Assembly: GCF_018130615.1 (NCBI RefSeq)
Contig: NZ_JAFCKB010000035.1
Location: 1 to 39,462, forward strand
Origin: Bradyrhizobium manausense
GTDB lineage: Bacteria > Pseudomonadota > Alphaproteobacteria > Rhizobiales > Xanthobacteraceae
DNA length: 39,462 nucleotides
Direction of reading: 5' to 3'
The notes under the pieces are model-generated. The model was not told the origin of the DNA. It made no database searches and worked only from the letters and a program-made list of their open reading frames with translations. Made by a program: the position numbers and the translations under genes. This document shows positions 1 to 7,795 of the stretch, in pieces (position 1 is the first letter of the stretch; every line of letters begins with the position of its first letter).

Positions 1-78
1 TACGTCGCAAAATCAAGCGCGCGGGGTGGGACAACAGCTTCCTCCTCGCCCTGTTCGGTCATATGCGATAGCCCTGCG

Positions 79-176
79 CTTGCGGGGGAGGGCTGGGGAG
101 GGGGTGTCTCCGCGGGCGAGATTCCCGATGTGGAGAGAGCCCCCACCCGCGCCTTCGGCGCGACCTCCCCCGCAAG
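79..176. repeat. Palindromic intergenic repeat element
   Basis: Two arms form a perfect 13-bp inverted repeat: CTTGCGGGGGAGG at 79-91 and its reverse complement at 164-176, with a GC-rich, partly self-complementary centre. G-rich and C-rich tracts flank the arms. It lies outside any convincing gene and resembles the short interspersed palindromes common between rhizobial genes. Family membership is inferred, because no second copy of this exact type is seen in the window. Confidence 0.55.
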
Positions 177-247
177 CGGGAGAGGTTGAACCGAGCTCGC
201 GGCCCAATCGATTCAACCTAACTAACGCCGTCCTGCTTTAGGCCGGC

Positions 248-484
248 CTACTTCTTCTTCGCCCCCACCCGCTCGATCCGCTTGATCTCTAGCGCCGGCC
301 GGCCGCTCTTCTCCGCGATCTCGCGGTCCTGCTCCATGATGAAGTTGCGCGCGGGCTCGTCGCCGTCGAGGCCGCCGAGCAATTCCGAGGGCACGCGGCG
401 GTTGGAGCGTTGGGAATCGTCTTCATAGACGACGTTGAAAAAGGCGAATTCGCCTTTGGGATTGGTTCCGGGTTTTTTGGCCAT
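248..484 (-). CDS. Small conserved hypothetical protein (78 aa)
   Basis: A 78-residue hydrophilic protein rich in charged residues, starting MAKKPGTNPKG and ending in a Lys-rich tail (GAKKK). There is no signal peptide, membrane segment or known catalytic motif. The general look is of a small cytosolic protein conserved in Bradyrhizobium-like genomes; that impression comes from memory of the family and not from a search. The start has no clear ribosome binding site, but it is the only ATG that gives the whole basic N-terminus. Function unknown. Confidence 0.6.
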   Translation of the reverse strand: MAKKPGTNPKGEFAFFNVVYEDDSQRSNRRVPSELLGGLDGDEPARNFIMEQDREIAEKSGRPALEIKRIERVGAKKK

Positions 485-997
485 GGCGGCTTGTCGTCGA
501 TCAGGGAGCCGCAGTCAAATGACTTCGCGGATGTCGACTTCCTTCACGACCGGAATACCGGCGGAGCTGTCGGATTGTGCCTGCTTTCAGGACGCAGCGG
601 CCTGGTGCCTGCGGGCGGCCTCTCATCTCTGAGCGGCCCTGCACCTCAATAAACGGCGGGCCGATAAGCCCGCCGCTTATTTTGGTCTTCAGCGCCACCC
701 GGGGCTGGCAGGGTGACAACCTGAGATAGAAGGTTATCGCTTGCGCTCCGCGATGGCAAGGTGAATCGTAGTGTCGTTAATGTCGCAGCAAGCGCATCAG
801 ATATGCAGAGAGCGTAACTGCGAGTTCCCGCTTTTCCGCGAAGCAGATGCTTGGACAGACGAAATACTTTGTTCATCTTGCATGCTCTCGCAACGCAACG
901 CGTGCGCTCATGCGTTGCAATGCTGCTTGCACCTGCGTCTCTTCCCGCTGCGTGCAGATCTCATCCAACGCGCGGTCTCACCCGTGCGTTGCACACA
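485..997. other. Intergenic stretch with one hairpin, no convincing gene
   Basis: No reading frame here has protein-like composition or a good ribosome binding site. The one clear structure is the hairpin at 654-675, listed separately. The part at 880-960 is rich in repeated GCGTTGCA/TGCTTGCA-like words without forming a regular array. It could hold promoters or a small RNA, but none can be assigned. Confidence 0.4.
654..680 (+). terminator. Hairpin with T-rich tail, possible terminator
   Basis: CGGCGGGC (654-661) pairs with GCCCGCCG (668-675) across a 6-nt loop, and CTTATTTT follows on the plus strand. This is the shape of an intrinsic terminator, but no upstream plus-strand gene is recognised, so it may end an untranslated transcript. 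The opposite strand has the weaker tail TTTATT. Confidence 0.4.
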
Positions 998-1414
998 TCA
1001 CATAGGCCGTGCGCGTCGCGGGAGTTTTTGCGCAGCCAATCGCGACGGGCTGCCGCCATCGCCTCTGTCATCTTCTTGCTTGCGGCCCTGCGCCATGATC
1101 GCGCTGCCCATCGCGGCCGAGCCGAAGGTGATGACGAACGAAGCCAGCAGCAATGCGAGCCCGATGCCCGGCGCGCGATCGGCCAAGATCAGTTCACGCA
1201 GATGTCCGGGGTTGAGCCAGAGCAATCCGCCGACGAGCAGCGTCGCGGCGCAGGCGCCGATCGCCAGATTGATGGCGAGCAGGCGGAGAAGCGGGATGTG
1301 CAGCAGGCGGAAGGAGCGCCGCCTGGCTCGTCTTCTGGTGTTCGGCACGAAGATCCTCGCAAGCCTTTCGTCCGCTTCTTGTCGGGTTGTGTGACCCAGC
1401 CTCGCTCGGCTCAC
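998..1414 (-). CDS. Small two-helix membrane protein, hypothetical
   Basis: A 138-residue protein with a basic N-terminus (RRRARRR at about residues 27-33). Two hydrophobic segments follow, near residues 44-66 (LLAINLAIGACAATLLVGGLL) and 84-108 (IGLALLLASFVITFGSAAMGS), then a charged C-terminal tail. It is probably an inner-membrane protein. It starts with GTG, and that codon overlaps the TGA of the upstream gene (GTGA at 1414-1411), which points to translational coupling in a two-gene operon. Function unknown. Confidence 0.65.
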   Translation of the reverse strand: MSRARLGHTTRQEADERLARIFVPNTRRRARRRSFRLLHIPLLRLLAINLAIGACAATLLVGGLLWLNPGHLRELILADRAPGIGLALLLASFVITFGSAAMGSAIMAQGRKQEDDRGDGGSPSRLAAQKLPRRARPM

Positions 1415-1935
1415 GCCGCCGGCGCGATCCGATCATCCGCTTTGGTCTGCTGTGCCTGCTGACGCTCCATCATGTCCTGCCAGAGCGCCGCGATGCTGGC
1501 CTGGGTCTGGGGCGCGATCAGGCAGTGGCCTTCGTTGTCGAAGCTGCAGAACCGCGCCGACGGATCTTTCCTGACCACGGTCAGGGCCTGATTGATCATC
1601 TCCAGGCAGGTCATGACCTGTCCGATCTCCTGCAGCCGCGTGTGATGCAGGATATCCATGAGGCGAAACGTCATCACCGCGGGCTGACCGTAGTTGATGC
1701 CGGGCCGACCGAATTCGAACAGGACGTTGACCGCCGGGAACGTGCCGCGGATGTGTTCGAGCACGCCGGCCATGTCGTCCTCGCTGCAGGCCACGAGATG
1801 GGCGGTTTGAGCCGGCGCGACCGCAGGCGTTCGCGGCGCAAGGCCGAGCGAATTGATCACCTCCTGCTCGATCCATTGCCGTACCGGGGCGGGTGCATTG
1901 CGGATCTGATCGGCGGTCAGGGTGATTCCGGTCAT
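1411..1935 (-). CDS. Conserved hypothetical protein (174 aa)
   Basis: A 174-residue soluble protein starting MTGITLTADQIRNAPAPVRQW. It has no recognised catalytic motif, signal peptide or membrane helix. The first part resembles a short helical region, and the middle (EFGRPGINYGQPAVMTFRLMDI) looks like a compact alpha/beta fold. It is the first gene of a pair whose second member is a small membrane protein overlapping it by GTGA, so the two are probably co-expressed. Function unknown; the type is familiar from Bradyrhizobium genomes. Confidence 0.65.
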   Translation of the reverse strand: MTGITLTADQIRNAPAPVRQWIEQEVINSLGLAPRTPAVAPAQTAHLVACSEDDMAGVLEHIRGTFPAVNVLFEFGRPGINYGQPAVMTFRLMDILHHTRLQEIGQVMTCLEMINQALTVVRKDPSARFCSFDNEGHCLIAPQTQASIAALWQDMMERQQAQQTKADDRIAPAA

Positions 1936-2310
1936 GGCTGGTCTCCTGGGCGGGCGCTCCTGTCGATCCCAGTCTATGAACGAGGCCGTCAGGCACGTTG
2001 ATGCGGATCAAGCCTGCTGCTTTGACGCTGTTCCCTTTCAACAGGCGCTTCGCGGGCAGGTGCGCACGTCCAGAGTTTGCGATGTTGGCACTATACCCCT
2101 GTTTTGCCCGACGGGTCAACCGGTATTCGGAAAAATAGCAATTGTCGTCGCTGAGCTCCTACTGTGCATGGGGTTGTTTTGCGGTTTTTGTTTCGGCACG
2201 GTTGGCCGCTGGCGCCGATGTGATCGGTTCTGTGTCGCTTTGACGCGAATCCCGTTCCCGGGCATGATCGCGTGCTGCTTTCCACGCATGGCTCCCAAGG
2301 ATTTTTTCGC
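1936..2310. other. Divergent intergenic region, promoters not resolved
   Basis: The stretch separates the minus-strand hypothetical pair from the plus-strand transglycosylase. It must carry the promoters for both, but no good sigma-70-type -35/-10 pair stands out. It includes an A/T-richer part around 2130-2200. An upstream in-frame ATG at 2272 could extend the transglycosylase by 13 residues, but it lacks a ribosome binding site. Confidence 0.35.
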
Positions 2311-3117
2311 ATGCTGAGATACGTTCTCGCCGTCGCTTCCATCGTTTGTCTGGCCGGCGGGTCGGCTGAGGCCGCGCGTTGCGGCGGCGACTTCAACAGC
2401 TTCGTCGCCAGCATGACGGCGGAAGCGCAGGCAGCCGGCGTCTCTGCGGGCGTGACCAGCGCGGCGTTCGGCGGCATCACCCAGGACGGCGCCGTGCTCG
2501 CCTTCGACCGGCGCCAGCGCTACACCTTCAACAAGAGTTTTGAGCAGTATGTCTCGACCCGTGTCGGCGCCGGTCGCATCAATGGCGGCCGCGCGCTGCT
2601 GCAGCGTCATGCCGCGCTGCTCTCGCGCATCGAGCAGCAGTTCGGCGTGCCCCGCCAGATCCTGGTCGCGATCTGGGGCCTGGAGAGCGATTTCGGCAAG
2701 GGCGACATGGGCAAGCTGCCGGTGATCCGCACGCTGGCCACGCTTGCGCATGATTGCCGCCGCACCGAGCTGTTCCAGGGCGAGCTGCTCGCCGCGCTCA
2801 AGATCGTGCAGCGCGGCGACCTGCCGCTGCGCGACCTCATCGGCGCCTATGCCGGCGAAATCGGCCAGACCCAGTTCCTGCCGTCGTCCTACATCAAATA
2901 CGGCGTCGATTTCGACGGCGATGGCCACGTCGACCTCCGCCACAGCGTCCCCGACGTGCTCGCCTCGACCGCGAACCTCTTGCACAGCAACGGCTTCAAG
3001 ATGGGCCAGCCCTATGACGAAGGCTCGGCCAATTTCGAGGCGATGCGCGAGTGGAACAGGGCGGTGATCTACCGCAAGACGATCGGGTATTTTGCGGACC
3101 GGCTGGTGGGGCAGTGA
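2311..3117 (+). CDS. Lytic murein transglycosylase, MltB family
   Basis: Predicted to cleave the glycan strands of peptidoglycan non-hydrolytically, leaving 1,6-anhydromuramic acid ends, in the periplasm. The 268-residue protein starts with a signal peptide (MLRYVLAVASIVCLAGGSAEA). It contains the MltB/SLT-type motif AIWGLESDFGK with catalytic Glu125, followed by the family motifs AYAGEIGQTQFLPSSY and the DFDGDGHVDL segment, which resembles the Asp-rich metal site of Slt35/MltB. The start at 2311 is preferred over 2272 because it begins the signal peptide directly and has AAGG about 10 nt upstream. There is no C-terminal peptidoglycan-binding domain, so this is a short MltB relative. The function class is secure; the exact paralogue is not. 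Confidence 0.9.
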   Translation: MLRYVLAVASIVCLAGGSAEAARCGGDFNSFVASMTAEAQAAGVSAGVTSAAFGGITQDGAVLAFDRRQRYTFNKSFEQYVSTRVGAGRINGGRALLQRHAALLSRIEQQFGVPRQILVAIWGLESDFGKGDMGKLPVIRTLATLAHDCRRTELFQGELLAALKIVQRGDLPLRDLIGAYAGEIGQTQFLPSSYIKYGVDFDGDGHVDLRHSVPDVLASTANLLHSNGFKMGQPYDEGSANFEAMREWNRAVIYRKTIGYFADRLVGQ

Positions 3118-3130
3118 GCGCATTCTCGGT

Positions 3131-3232
3131 GTCATCACCCGCGAAAGCGGGTGATCCAGTATTCCAGAGGCGGCGTGGCTAGACCCGAGGAGCCGCGGCA
3201 TATCGGATTCCCCGCTTTCGCGGGGAATGACA
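3131..3232. repeat. Rhizobial palindromic repeat (two hairpins)
   Basis: Two strong hairpins, ATCACCCGCGAAAGCGGGTGAT cut here to its core CACCCGCGAAAGCGGGTG at 3137-3153 and CCCCGCTTTCGCGGGG at 3210-3225, also pair with each other as an imperfect long inverted repeat (GTCAT...CCCGCGAAAGCGGG against its complement ending ATGAC). The element fills the gap between two convergent genes. This matches the REP/RIME-like elements common in Bradyrhizobium intergenic DNA, and it may also act as a bidirectional transcription stop. Confidence 0.75.
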
Positions 3233-3264
3233 GCGGAATTTGAGGCGCCGCCATTGCGCCCCAT

Positions 3265-4119
3265 CTACTTCGCCTTCGCCATCCTCTCCAGTCGCTTTTG
3301 CAACGGCGCCCAATACGTCCCCGGGCGGAGGCGCTGCAGGATGTCCATGAAGCGGGCGTCGTTGCCGATCAGGATGCGCGGCTCGTTTCTCTCGATGCCC
3401 CTGATGATGCGGAGCGCGGCCTCCTTCGGTGTCGTCCGCGCTGCGGTCTCGAACCGGTCGATCATTTGCGCGCGGCGCGCGTTGTCGGTGACGCCGACCC
3501 CGGTGCGCGAGGAGCGCGCGATGCTGGTGGCGACGCCGCCGGGATGCACCACCGACAGTCTGACCGGGCTGCCCGCGACCGCAAGCTCGTGCCGCACGCT
3601 CTCGGAAAACCCGCGCACCGCGAACTTCGCCGCCGCATAGGCCGACTGTCCGGGCGGGGCGATGATGCCGAAGATCGAGGAGACGTTGACGATATGCGCC
3701 TCGGCCTGCGTCTTCAGATGCGGGAGGAAGGCGCGGGTGCCGTGCACCACGCCCCAGAAATTGATGTCGAACAGCCAGTCCATCTGCGCCTGGTCGATCT
3801 CCTCGAACTGCCCGAGCAGCGCCACGCCCGCATTGTTGACGAGGATGTTGAGCGCGGGATGCGCTACGATCGCCTCGCGCGCGAATTCCGCGATGTCGTG
3901 GGCCTCGCCGACGTCGACGCGATGCACGCTGATCTTGCGCGCTCTGTCGTTTGCTTGGTCGTGTCCTTGGCCGATCTCGGCGGCGAGGCTCTTCAGCCCG
4001 GCCTCGTCGCGATCGGCGAGGGCGAGATCACAGCCCCGTTGCGCGAGCTCGAGTGCCAGCGCGCGGCCGATGCCACTCGCCGCGCCCGTGATGGCGGCAG
4101 CGCCGCGAATCATCGTCAT
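3265..4119 (-). CDS. Short-chain dehydrogenase/reductase (SDR)
   Basis: A classical NAD(P)-dependent oxidoreductase of 284 residues. The Rossmann cofactor motif TGAASGIG is at residues 11-18, NNAG at 95-98, the catalytic Ser at about 147-148 (NVSSIFG) and the YxxxK pair at Tyr161/Lys165 (SAYAAAKFAV). The C-terminus ends in a basic stretch. The substrate cannot be told from sequence; relatives act on alcohols, sterols or acyl chains. The frame is open upstream to 4254, but GGGAGG just before 4119/4113 and the position of the Rossmann motif fix the start at one of these two ATGs. The gene is convergent with the transglycosylase across the palindromic repeat and divergent from the response regulator. 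Confidence 0.9.
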   Translation of the reverse strand: MTMIRGAAAITGAASGIGRALALELAQRGCDLALADRDEAGLKSLAAEIGQGHDQANDRARKISVHRVDVGEAHDIAEFAREAIVAHPALNILVNNAGVALLGQFEEIDQAQMDWLFDINFWGVVHGTRAFLPHLKTQAEAHIVNVSSIFGIIAPPGQSAYAAAKFAVRGFSESVRHELAVAGSPVRLSVVHPGGVATSIARSSRTGVGVTDNARRAQMIDRFETAARTTPKEAALRIIRGIERNEPRILIGNDARFMDILQRLRPGTYWAPLQKRLERMAKAK

Positions 4120-4245
4120 GATGCCTCCCGTCAAGCTCCGACAAGGGAACAATGATTTACATTTTTTCAGAATGGAACAGAACCGTCGTGCGGTTCCGGT
4201 TTTAACATGGGTTACTTGGGCAAAGCCAAGCATTGGGAGCCACCA

Positions 4246-4620
4246 ATGGGACAATCAAAGCCATTTGCAGCGACGGCGCTCATCGTCGAAGACGACATCA
4301 TGCAGCGGGAGATGCTGTGTCTCCTCCTGGAAGAAAGTGGCTATGAGGTCATCCAGTGCGAAAGTGCCGAGGCGGCCGAGCGTGTGCTGGAGAAGAATGC
4401 CGGTGCGCTCTGCCTGATGCTGACCGACGTGCAGCTCGCCGGGCGCATGAACGGCGTTGAGCTCGCGCACGTCGCCAAGGACCGCAATCCGAAGCTCGAC
4501 GTCGTCGTGACCTCGGGGCGCCCCTTGATGCAGCCTTTGCCCGACGGCGCAAAATTCTGGGCCAAGCCGTGGGCGCCGCTCGACGTGCTGCGCGAGGCCG
4601 AGATCGCCCAGCTGAACTGA
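4246..4620 (+). CDS. Single-domain response regulator (CheY-like)
   Basis: A 124-residue stand-alone receiver domain. Visible residues are the acidic pocket Glu15-Asp16-Asp17, the phospho-acceptor Asp61 (MLTDVQL), the switch Thr/Ser at 89-90 (VVTSGRP) and Lys107 (FWAKPW). There is no output domain, so it probably acts as a phosphorelay shuttle or by protein contact. No histidine kinase is adjacent. The start at 4246 has GGGAG 6 nt upstream (4235-4239); an in-frame ATG at 4207 would add 13 unlikely residues. A short gap separates it from the LysE-type gene. Confidence 0.88.
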   Translation: MGQSKPFAATALIVEDDIMQREMLCLLLEESGYEVIQCESAEAAERVLEKNAGALCLMLTDVQLAGRMNGVELAHVAKDRNPKLDVVVTSGRPLMQPLPDGAKFWAKPWAPLDVLREAEIAQLN

Positions 4621-4689
4621 GGCGCGTTCGCAGCTTCGCTGACCGTGTCGTGACTTCTCCCGCGGCGCTGGGGGTGGTAGGGACGAGGC

Positions 4690-5301
4690 ATGTCCTGGTC
4701 CTTCCTGCTCACCTCGCTGATCGTCGTGGCCTCACCGGGCACCGGCGTTCTCTACACCCTGGCTGCAGCGCTGACGCGCGGCTCGCGGGCCAGCGTGGCG
4801 GCGGCGTTCGGCTGCACGCTCGGGATCGTGCCGCATATGATCGCGGCGATGCTCGGGCTTGCCGCCGTGCTCCACACCAGCGCACTCGCCTTCGCCGCGC
4901 TGAAATGGTGCGGCGTGGCCTATCTGCTCTACATGTCCTGGCAGGCGCTGCGCGAGAGCGGGGCGCTTGCGGTCGACGGCGAGATCAAGGAGCGCTCGAG
5001 CGGCCGGGTCATCGTCACCGGCTTCCTGATCAATATCCTCAACCCGAAGCTCTCGATCTTCTTCCTCGCCTTCCTGCCGCAGTTCATCGCGGTGGATGAG
5101 GCGCATGTGCTGGCGCGGATGCTGGAATTGAGCGGCGCCTTCATGGCGATGACCTTCGCGGTGTTCGTCGCCTACGGGCTCTGCGCGGCCTCCGTGCGCG
5201 AGCGCGTCATCTCACGCCCGGGCGTGATGGCGTGGCTGCGCCGCTCGTTTGCGGCAGGCTTTGCCCTGTTAGGGGCCAAGCTCGCGTTCGCCGAGCGGTA
5301 G
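4690..5301 (+). CDS. LysE/RhtB family amino-acid exporter
   Basis: A 203-residue inner-membrane protein with about six hydrophobic segments. The LysE/RhtB N-terminal signature is present (SLIVVASPGTGVLYTLAAAL), followed by the conserved region LGIVPHMIAAMLGLAAVL and the central LINILNPKLSIFFLAFLPQF, which carries the family's NPK motif. Such proteins export amino acids or their derivatives; the substrate is unknown here. GGACGAGG just upstream supports the ATG at 4690. No regulator is adjacent. Confidence 0.88.
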   Translation: MSWSFLLTSLIVVASPGTGVLYTLAAALTRGSRASVAAAFGCTLGIVPHMIAAMLGLAAVLHTSALAFAALKWCGVAYLLYMSWQALRESGALAVDGEIKERSSGRVIVTGFLINILNPKLSIFFLAFLPQFIAVDEAHVLARMLELSGAFMAMTFAVFVAYGLCAASVRERVISRPGVMAWLRRSFAAGFALLGAKLAFAER

Positions 5302-5345
5302 CCTCTCTTCTTTACCTCGCCCCGCCTGCGGCGGAGCCAGCCAAT

Positions 5346-5368
5346 AAAAAAGCGGGCCTCGCGCCCGC
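5346..5368 (-). terminator. Intrinsic terminator of the Lys/Ala peptide gene
   Basis: GCGGGC (5352-5357) and GCCCGC (5363-5368) form a 6-bp stem with a 5-nt loop. Read on the minus strand, six T residues follow at once (5351-5346). It lies about 70 nt beyond the stop codon of the short minus-strand gene at 5439-5510. No T-run is present on the plus side, so it does not serve the LysE-type gene. Confidence 0.7.
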
Positions 5369-5438
5369 CGCCTTCAATCTCTCGACCTGATCCGAGGCCC
5401 GGGCGGAGCGTGCTCCACCCGGGCAAAGAACATGCGCG

Positions 5439-5510
5439 CTACTTCTTCTTCGCGGCCTTCTTGGCCTTTTTCTTCGTCGCCTTCTTCGCCTTCTTCGCTT
5501 TCTTAGCCAT
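5439..5510 (-). CDS. 23-residue Lys/Ala-rich peptide (histone H1-tail-like)
   Basis: A very short gene encoding 23 residues made almost only of Lys and Ala, in AKKAKKAKKATKKK-like repeats. It has an ATG with AGAGG 5 nt upstream (5520-5516), a TAG stop and an intrinsic terminator downstream, so it has all the parts of a real transcription unit despite its size. The composition matches the C-terminal tails of bacterial histone H1-like and AlgP-type proteins and suggests nucleic-acid binding by charge. Similar tiny KA-rich genes are annotated in Bradyrhizobium from memory. Function is inferred only. Confidence 0.65.
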   Translation of the reverse strand: MAKKAKKAKKATKKKAKKAAKKK

Positions 5511-5926
5511 AGGATCCTCTTAAGGGTTAATGGTGAAACGCGACACGAGGAACGCTCGGCGGAGGGCCAGCCTCGCAAAATCCTCGATGACAAACTCAGC
5601 AGATTCGCGCGTCTCTGCCCCGCACTGTCACATCGATGTCATCCCGTTATCCACAGCTCAGATGCATTTTCAGGTGATTTCGGTCCGCGAATCCGCATCG
5701 CGGAGCGTCTCGGCGCGATCGTGATGCACGCCGGCGACGTGCCTAACGATCTGATAATCGAGACTTGGCGTTCACGAATCCAAAACCAAGGGCGCGCTTT
5801 CTACGATCGCAGTGAGGTTCCGTTAAGCGCGATCCGCGCATGATCCACCGCAAGAACACGGGGACGGGTCATGGTCGAACGGCTGCCAGAGACAGGGGGC
5901 GGGACGCTGCGCGTGCTGCGGGCGCC
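5511..5926. other. Intergenic stretch with a single DnaA-box match
   Basis: It lies between the Lys/Ala peptide gene (minus strand) and the GGDEF gene (plus strand). It holds the ribosome binding site of the former, a perfect DnaA-box match TTATCCACA at 5647-5655, and a weak hairpin TCCGCG/CGCGGA at 5684-5704. A 20-codon frame starting at ATG 5871 ends in a TGA (5931-5933) just inside the GGDEF gene, but its reality is doubtful. Promoters are not resolved. Confidence 0.35.
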
Positions 5927-7129
5927 ATGCTGAACGTACCAACGCTTTGGATGGTCTTCGTCGTCAACTTCTCGGCGCTCGGCCTGATCTGGGCCTATGT
6001 GACGCGTTCCTATCCGAAATTCGAGGCGGCGCGGTACTGGATGGCTTCGTCCTTCGTCGGTGCCGCTGGCGCGATGGCGGCGCTGGTCCGCCTGTTCGTC
6101 GATTCCTCCATGCCGCTTATCTTCGGGGCCGTCGGGGTCATCGCAGCGAGTTGCCTCGCCGCGGCGGGCATTCACCGCTTCTATGATCGGCCGGTGTCCT
6201 GGCGCGCGATGACGGCTGCGGCGATCGTGAGCCTCGCCGGCGTCGTCTTTTTCAAGGTCGTCTACGACCAGATGCAGCTGCGCATGATGAGCTACTCGCT
6301 GGGGCAGGCTGTTCCGCTGCTGCTGGCCTTGCGCCTCCTGCTGTCGCCGCAGGATGGGCGCGTCAGCCCCGGGGCCTGGCTGTCCAGCATCGTCATCATC
6401 ACCATCATCGCCATCTTCATCGCCCGCACGGTGGGCAATCTGCTCGGCGGTGATTTTTCATCGGTCGCAGGTGGTCAGGCCCATGCCGTCATGGTGCTCG
6501 GGCTGCTCTTCCTCTCGATGACGCTCAATTTCGGCTTCCTGCTGATGGCGATGGACCGCCTGCGCAACGAGGTCGCCCACCTCGCGCTGCTCGACGATCT
6601 CACCGGCGTCGCCAATCGGCGCCATCTGTTGCAGCGTCTCGTCGAGGAATGCGCCCGTTCGGAGCGCAGTGGCGAGTCGTTCTCGCTGCTGGTGATCGAT
6701 CTCGATGGCTTCAAGACCATCAACGATACCCATGGCCATGCCGCGGGCGATGCCTGTCTCCAGCACTTCACCTTGATGGCGCAGACACGCTTGCGGCCGG
6801 GCGACATGCTCGCGCGCACCGGCGGCGACGAGTTCTGCGTCGTGCTGCCGTCCTCCTCCTTGCGTGAGGGCGCGCTGATCGCCCGCCGCATACTCGAGGT
6901 CTGCCGACAGGATGCTGCCGGCTGCTCCGGCAATGACATTCCGATTGCGATCTCGATCGGTGTTGCGGAATGGGATCGCGGCGTCGGTCAATTCCCTGAC
7001 AGGCTGATCGCCCACGCCGACCATGCCCTCTATGCCGCCAAGAAGAACGGCAAGAACGATTTTGCGGTCTATGATCCGGCCCCGCCGCTCTCGCCCGAGC
7101 CGGTCGAAGCCGCGCGCAAATTCGCCTGA
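5927..7129 (+). CDS. Membrane-bound diguanylate cyclase (GGDEF)
   Basis: Predicted to make cyclic di-GMP from two GTP at the inner membrane. The 400-residue protein has about six N-terminal hydrophobic segments in its first 215 residues and then a GGDEF domain. The domain shows DDLTGVANRR, the metal-binding DLDGFK, and the active site GGDEF at about residues 299-303. The inhibitory RxxD site (RPGD) lies exactly 5 residues before it, so product inhibition is likely. There is no EAL domain. The start at 5927 begins the first membrane helix (MLNVPTLWMVFVVNF); the in-frame ATG at 5840 would add 29 charged residues. The signal sensed by the membrane part is unknown. Confidence 0.88.
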   Translation: MLNVPTLWMVFVVNFSALGLIWAYVTRSYPKFEAARYWMASSFVGAAGAMAALVRLFVDSSMPLIFGAVGVIAASCLAAAGIHRFYDRPVSWRAMTAAAIVSLAGVVFFKVVYDQMQLRMMSYSLGQAVPLLLALRLLLSPQDGRVSPGAWLSSIVIITIIAIFIARTVGNLLGGDFSSVAGGQAHAVMVLGLLFLSMTLNFGFLLMAMDRLRNEVAHLALLDDLTGVANRRHLLQRLVEECARSERSGESFSLLVIDLDGFKTINDTHGHAAGDACLQHFTLMAQTRLRPGDMLARTGGDEFCVVLPSSSLREGALIARRILEVCRQDAAGCSGNDIPIAISIGVAEWDRGVGQFPDRLIAHADHALYAAKKNGKNDFAVYDPAPPLSPEPVEAARKFA

Positions 7130-7165
7130 ACCCTGCTACGCTGGGTCCGTTGTTGGATCCCCGTG

Positions 7166-7786
7166 ATGCTGTCCCGCCTTGTCGCGGCTGTTCTCGCCGC
7201 TGTGCTGATCGCTCCCGCCGTTGCCATGGACGCCGAGCTCGCAAAGCTCGCGCGCCGCACTGGCACGCCTGAGATTCCAGGGCTGAAGATCGTCTGGCTC
7301 GCGCCATGGGGCGATGTCGCCAACGCCCACCCCTGGCGCAACATCATCGTGCATCAGACCGAGGGGCCGACGGGCTCGGCGCGCGGCGGCGCGCAAGAGC
7401 AGTCGAAGAATCCGACGCGACGCGGCGTGATGGTCTGGGTCGAGACCGACGGCACGGTGTACTGGTCGGTCGCGGACAATCTGGTGCCGACCCATACCGA
7501 CGGCGCCAACCGCAACGACAACAAATACGTCGACAACCGCGCAACCTATCATCAGGTCGTGCGCGACAATTCGATCGGCGTCGAGTTCGCCGGCAACTAT
7601 CCCGATGTCACGATCGGCCCGACCGCGGCGCAGGTCGCGGCCTGGAAGGTCCTGGTCCAGGTCTTGCGGGCGCGCTACGGCATTCCGCTCGACCACGTCT
7701 ATGCCCACAATTGGATCGACTTCAAGGACGCCCGCTATTGCGAAGGCTGCTGGCTCGCGACGCTGGCGCGGACGTGGGGCGAGTGA
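7166..7786 (+). CDS. Exported N-acetylmuramoyl-L-alanine amidase (Amidase_2/PGRP fold)
   Basis: A 206-residue protein with a signal peptide (LVAAVLAAVLIAPAVA) and an Amidase_2-type domain expected to cut the bond between muramic acid and the stem peptide. Likely zinc-site residues are His63 (IIVHQTEG) and His181 (YAHNWID), with a C-terminal CEGCW as a possible third-ligand region, and Glu140 (IGVEFAG) on the conserved strand. GTG at 7163 lies directly before the ATG at 7166, and either could start translation. The gene follows the GGDEF gene closely on the same strand and could share its transcript. Confidence 0.78.
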   Translation: MLSRLVAAVLAAVLIAPAVAMDAELAKLARRTGTPEIPGLKIVWLAPWGDVANAHPWRNIIVHQTEGPTGSARGGAQEQSKNPTRRGVMVWVETDGTVYWSVADNLVPTHTDGANRNDNKYVDNRATYHQVVRDNSIGVEFAGNYPDVTIGPTAAQVAAWKVLVQVLRARYGIPLDHVYAHNWIDFKDARYCEGCWLATLARTWGE

Positions 7787-7795
7787 CGGCAGAGC

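Noticed and set aside
771-1462. Two plus-strand frames of about 200 codons
   Set aside because: They are antisense to the minus-strand membrane protein, with Arg/Ser/Cys-biased composition and no ribosome binding site.
2116-3264. Long open frame on the minus strand (382 codons)
   Set aside because: It is antisense to the lytic transglycosylase, whose signal peptide and active-site motifs are clear; high GC gives long false frames.
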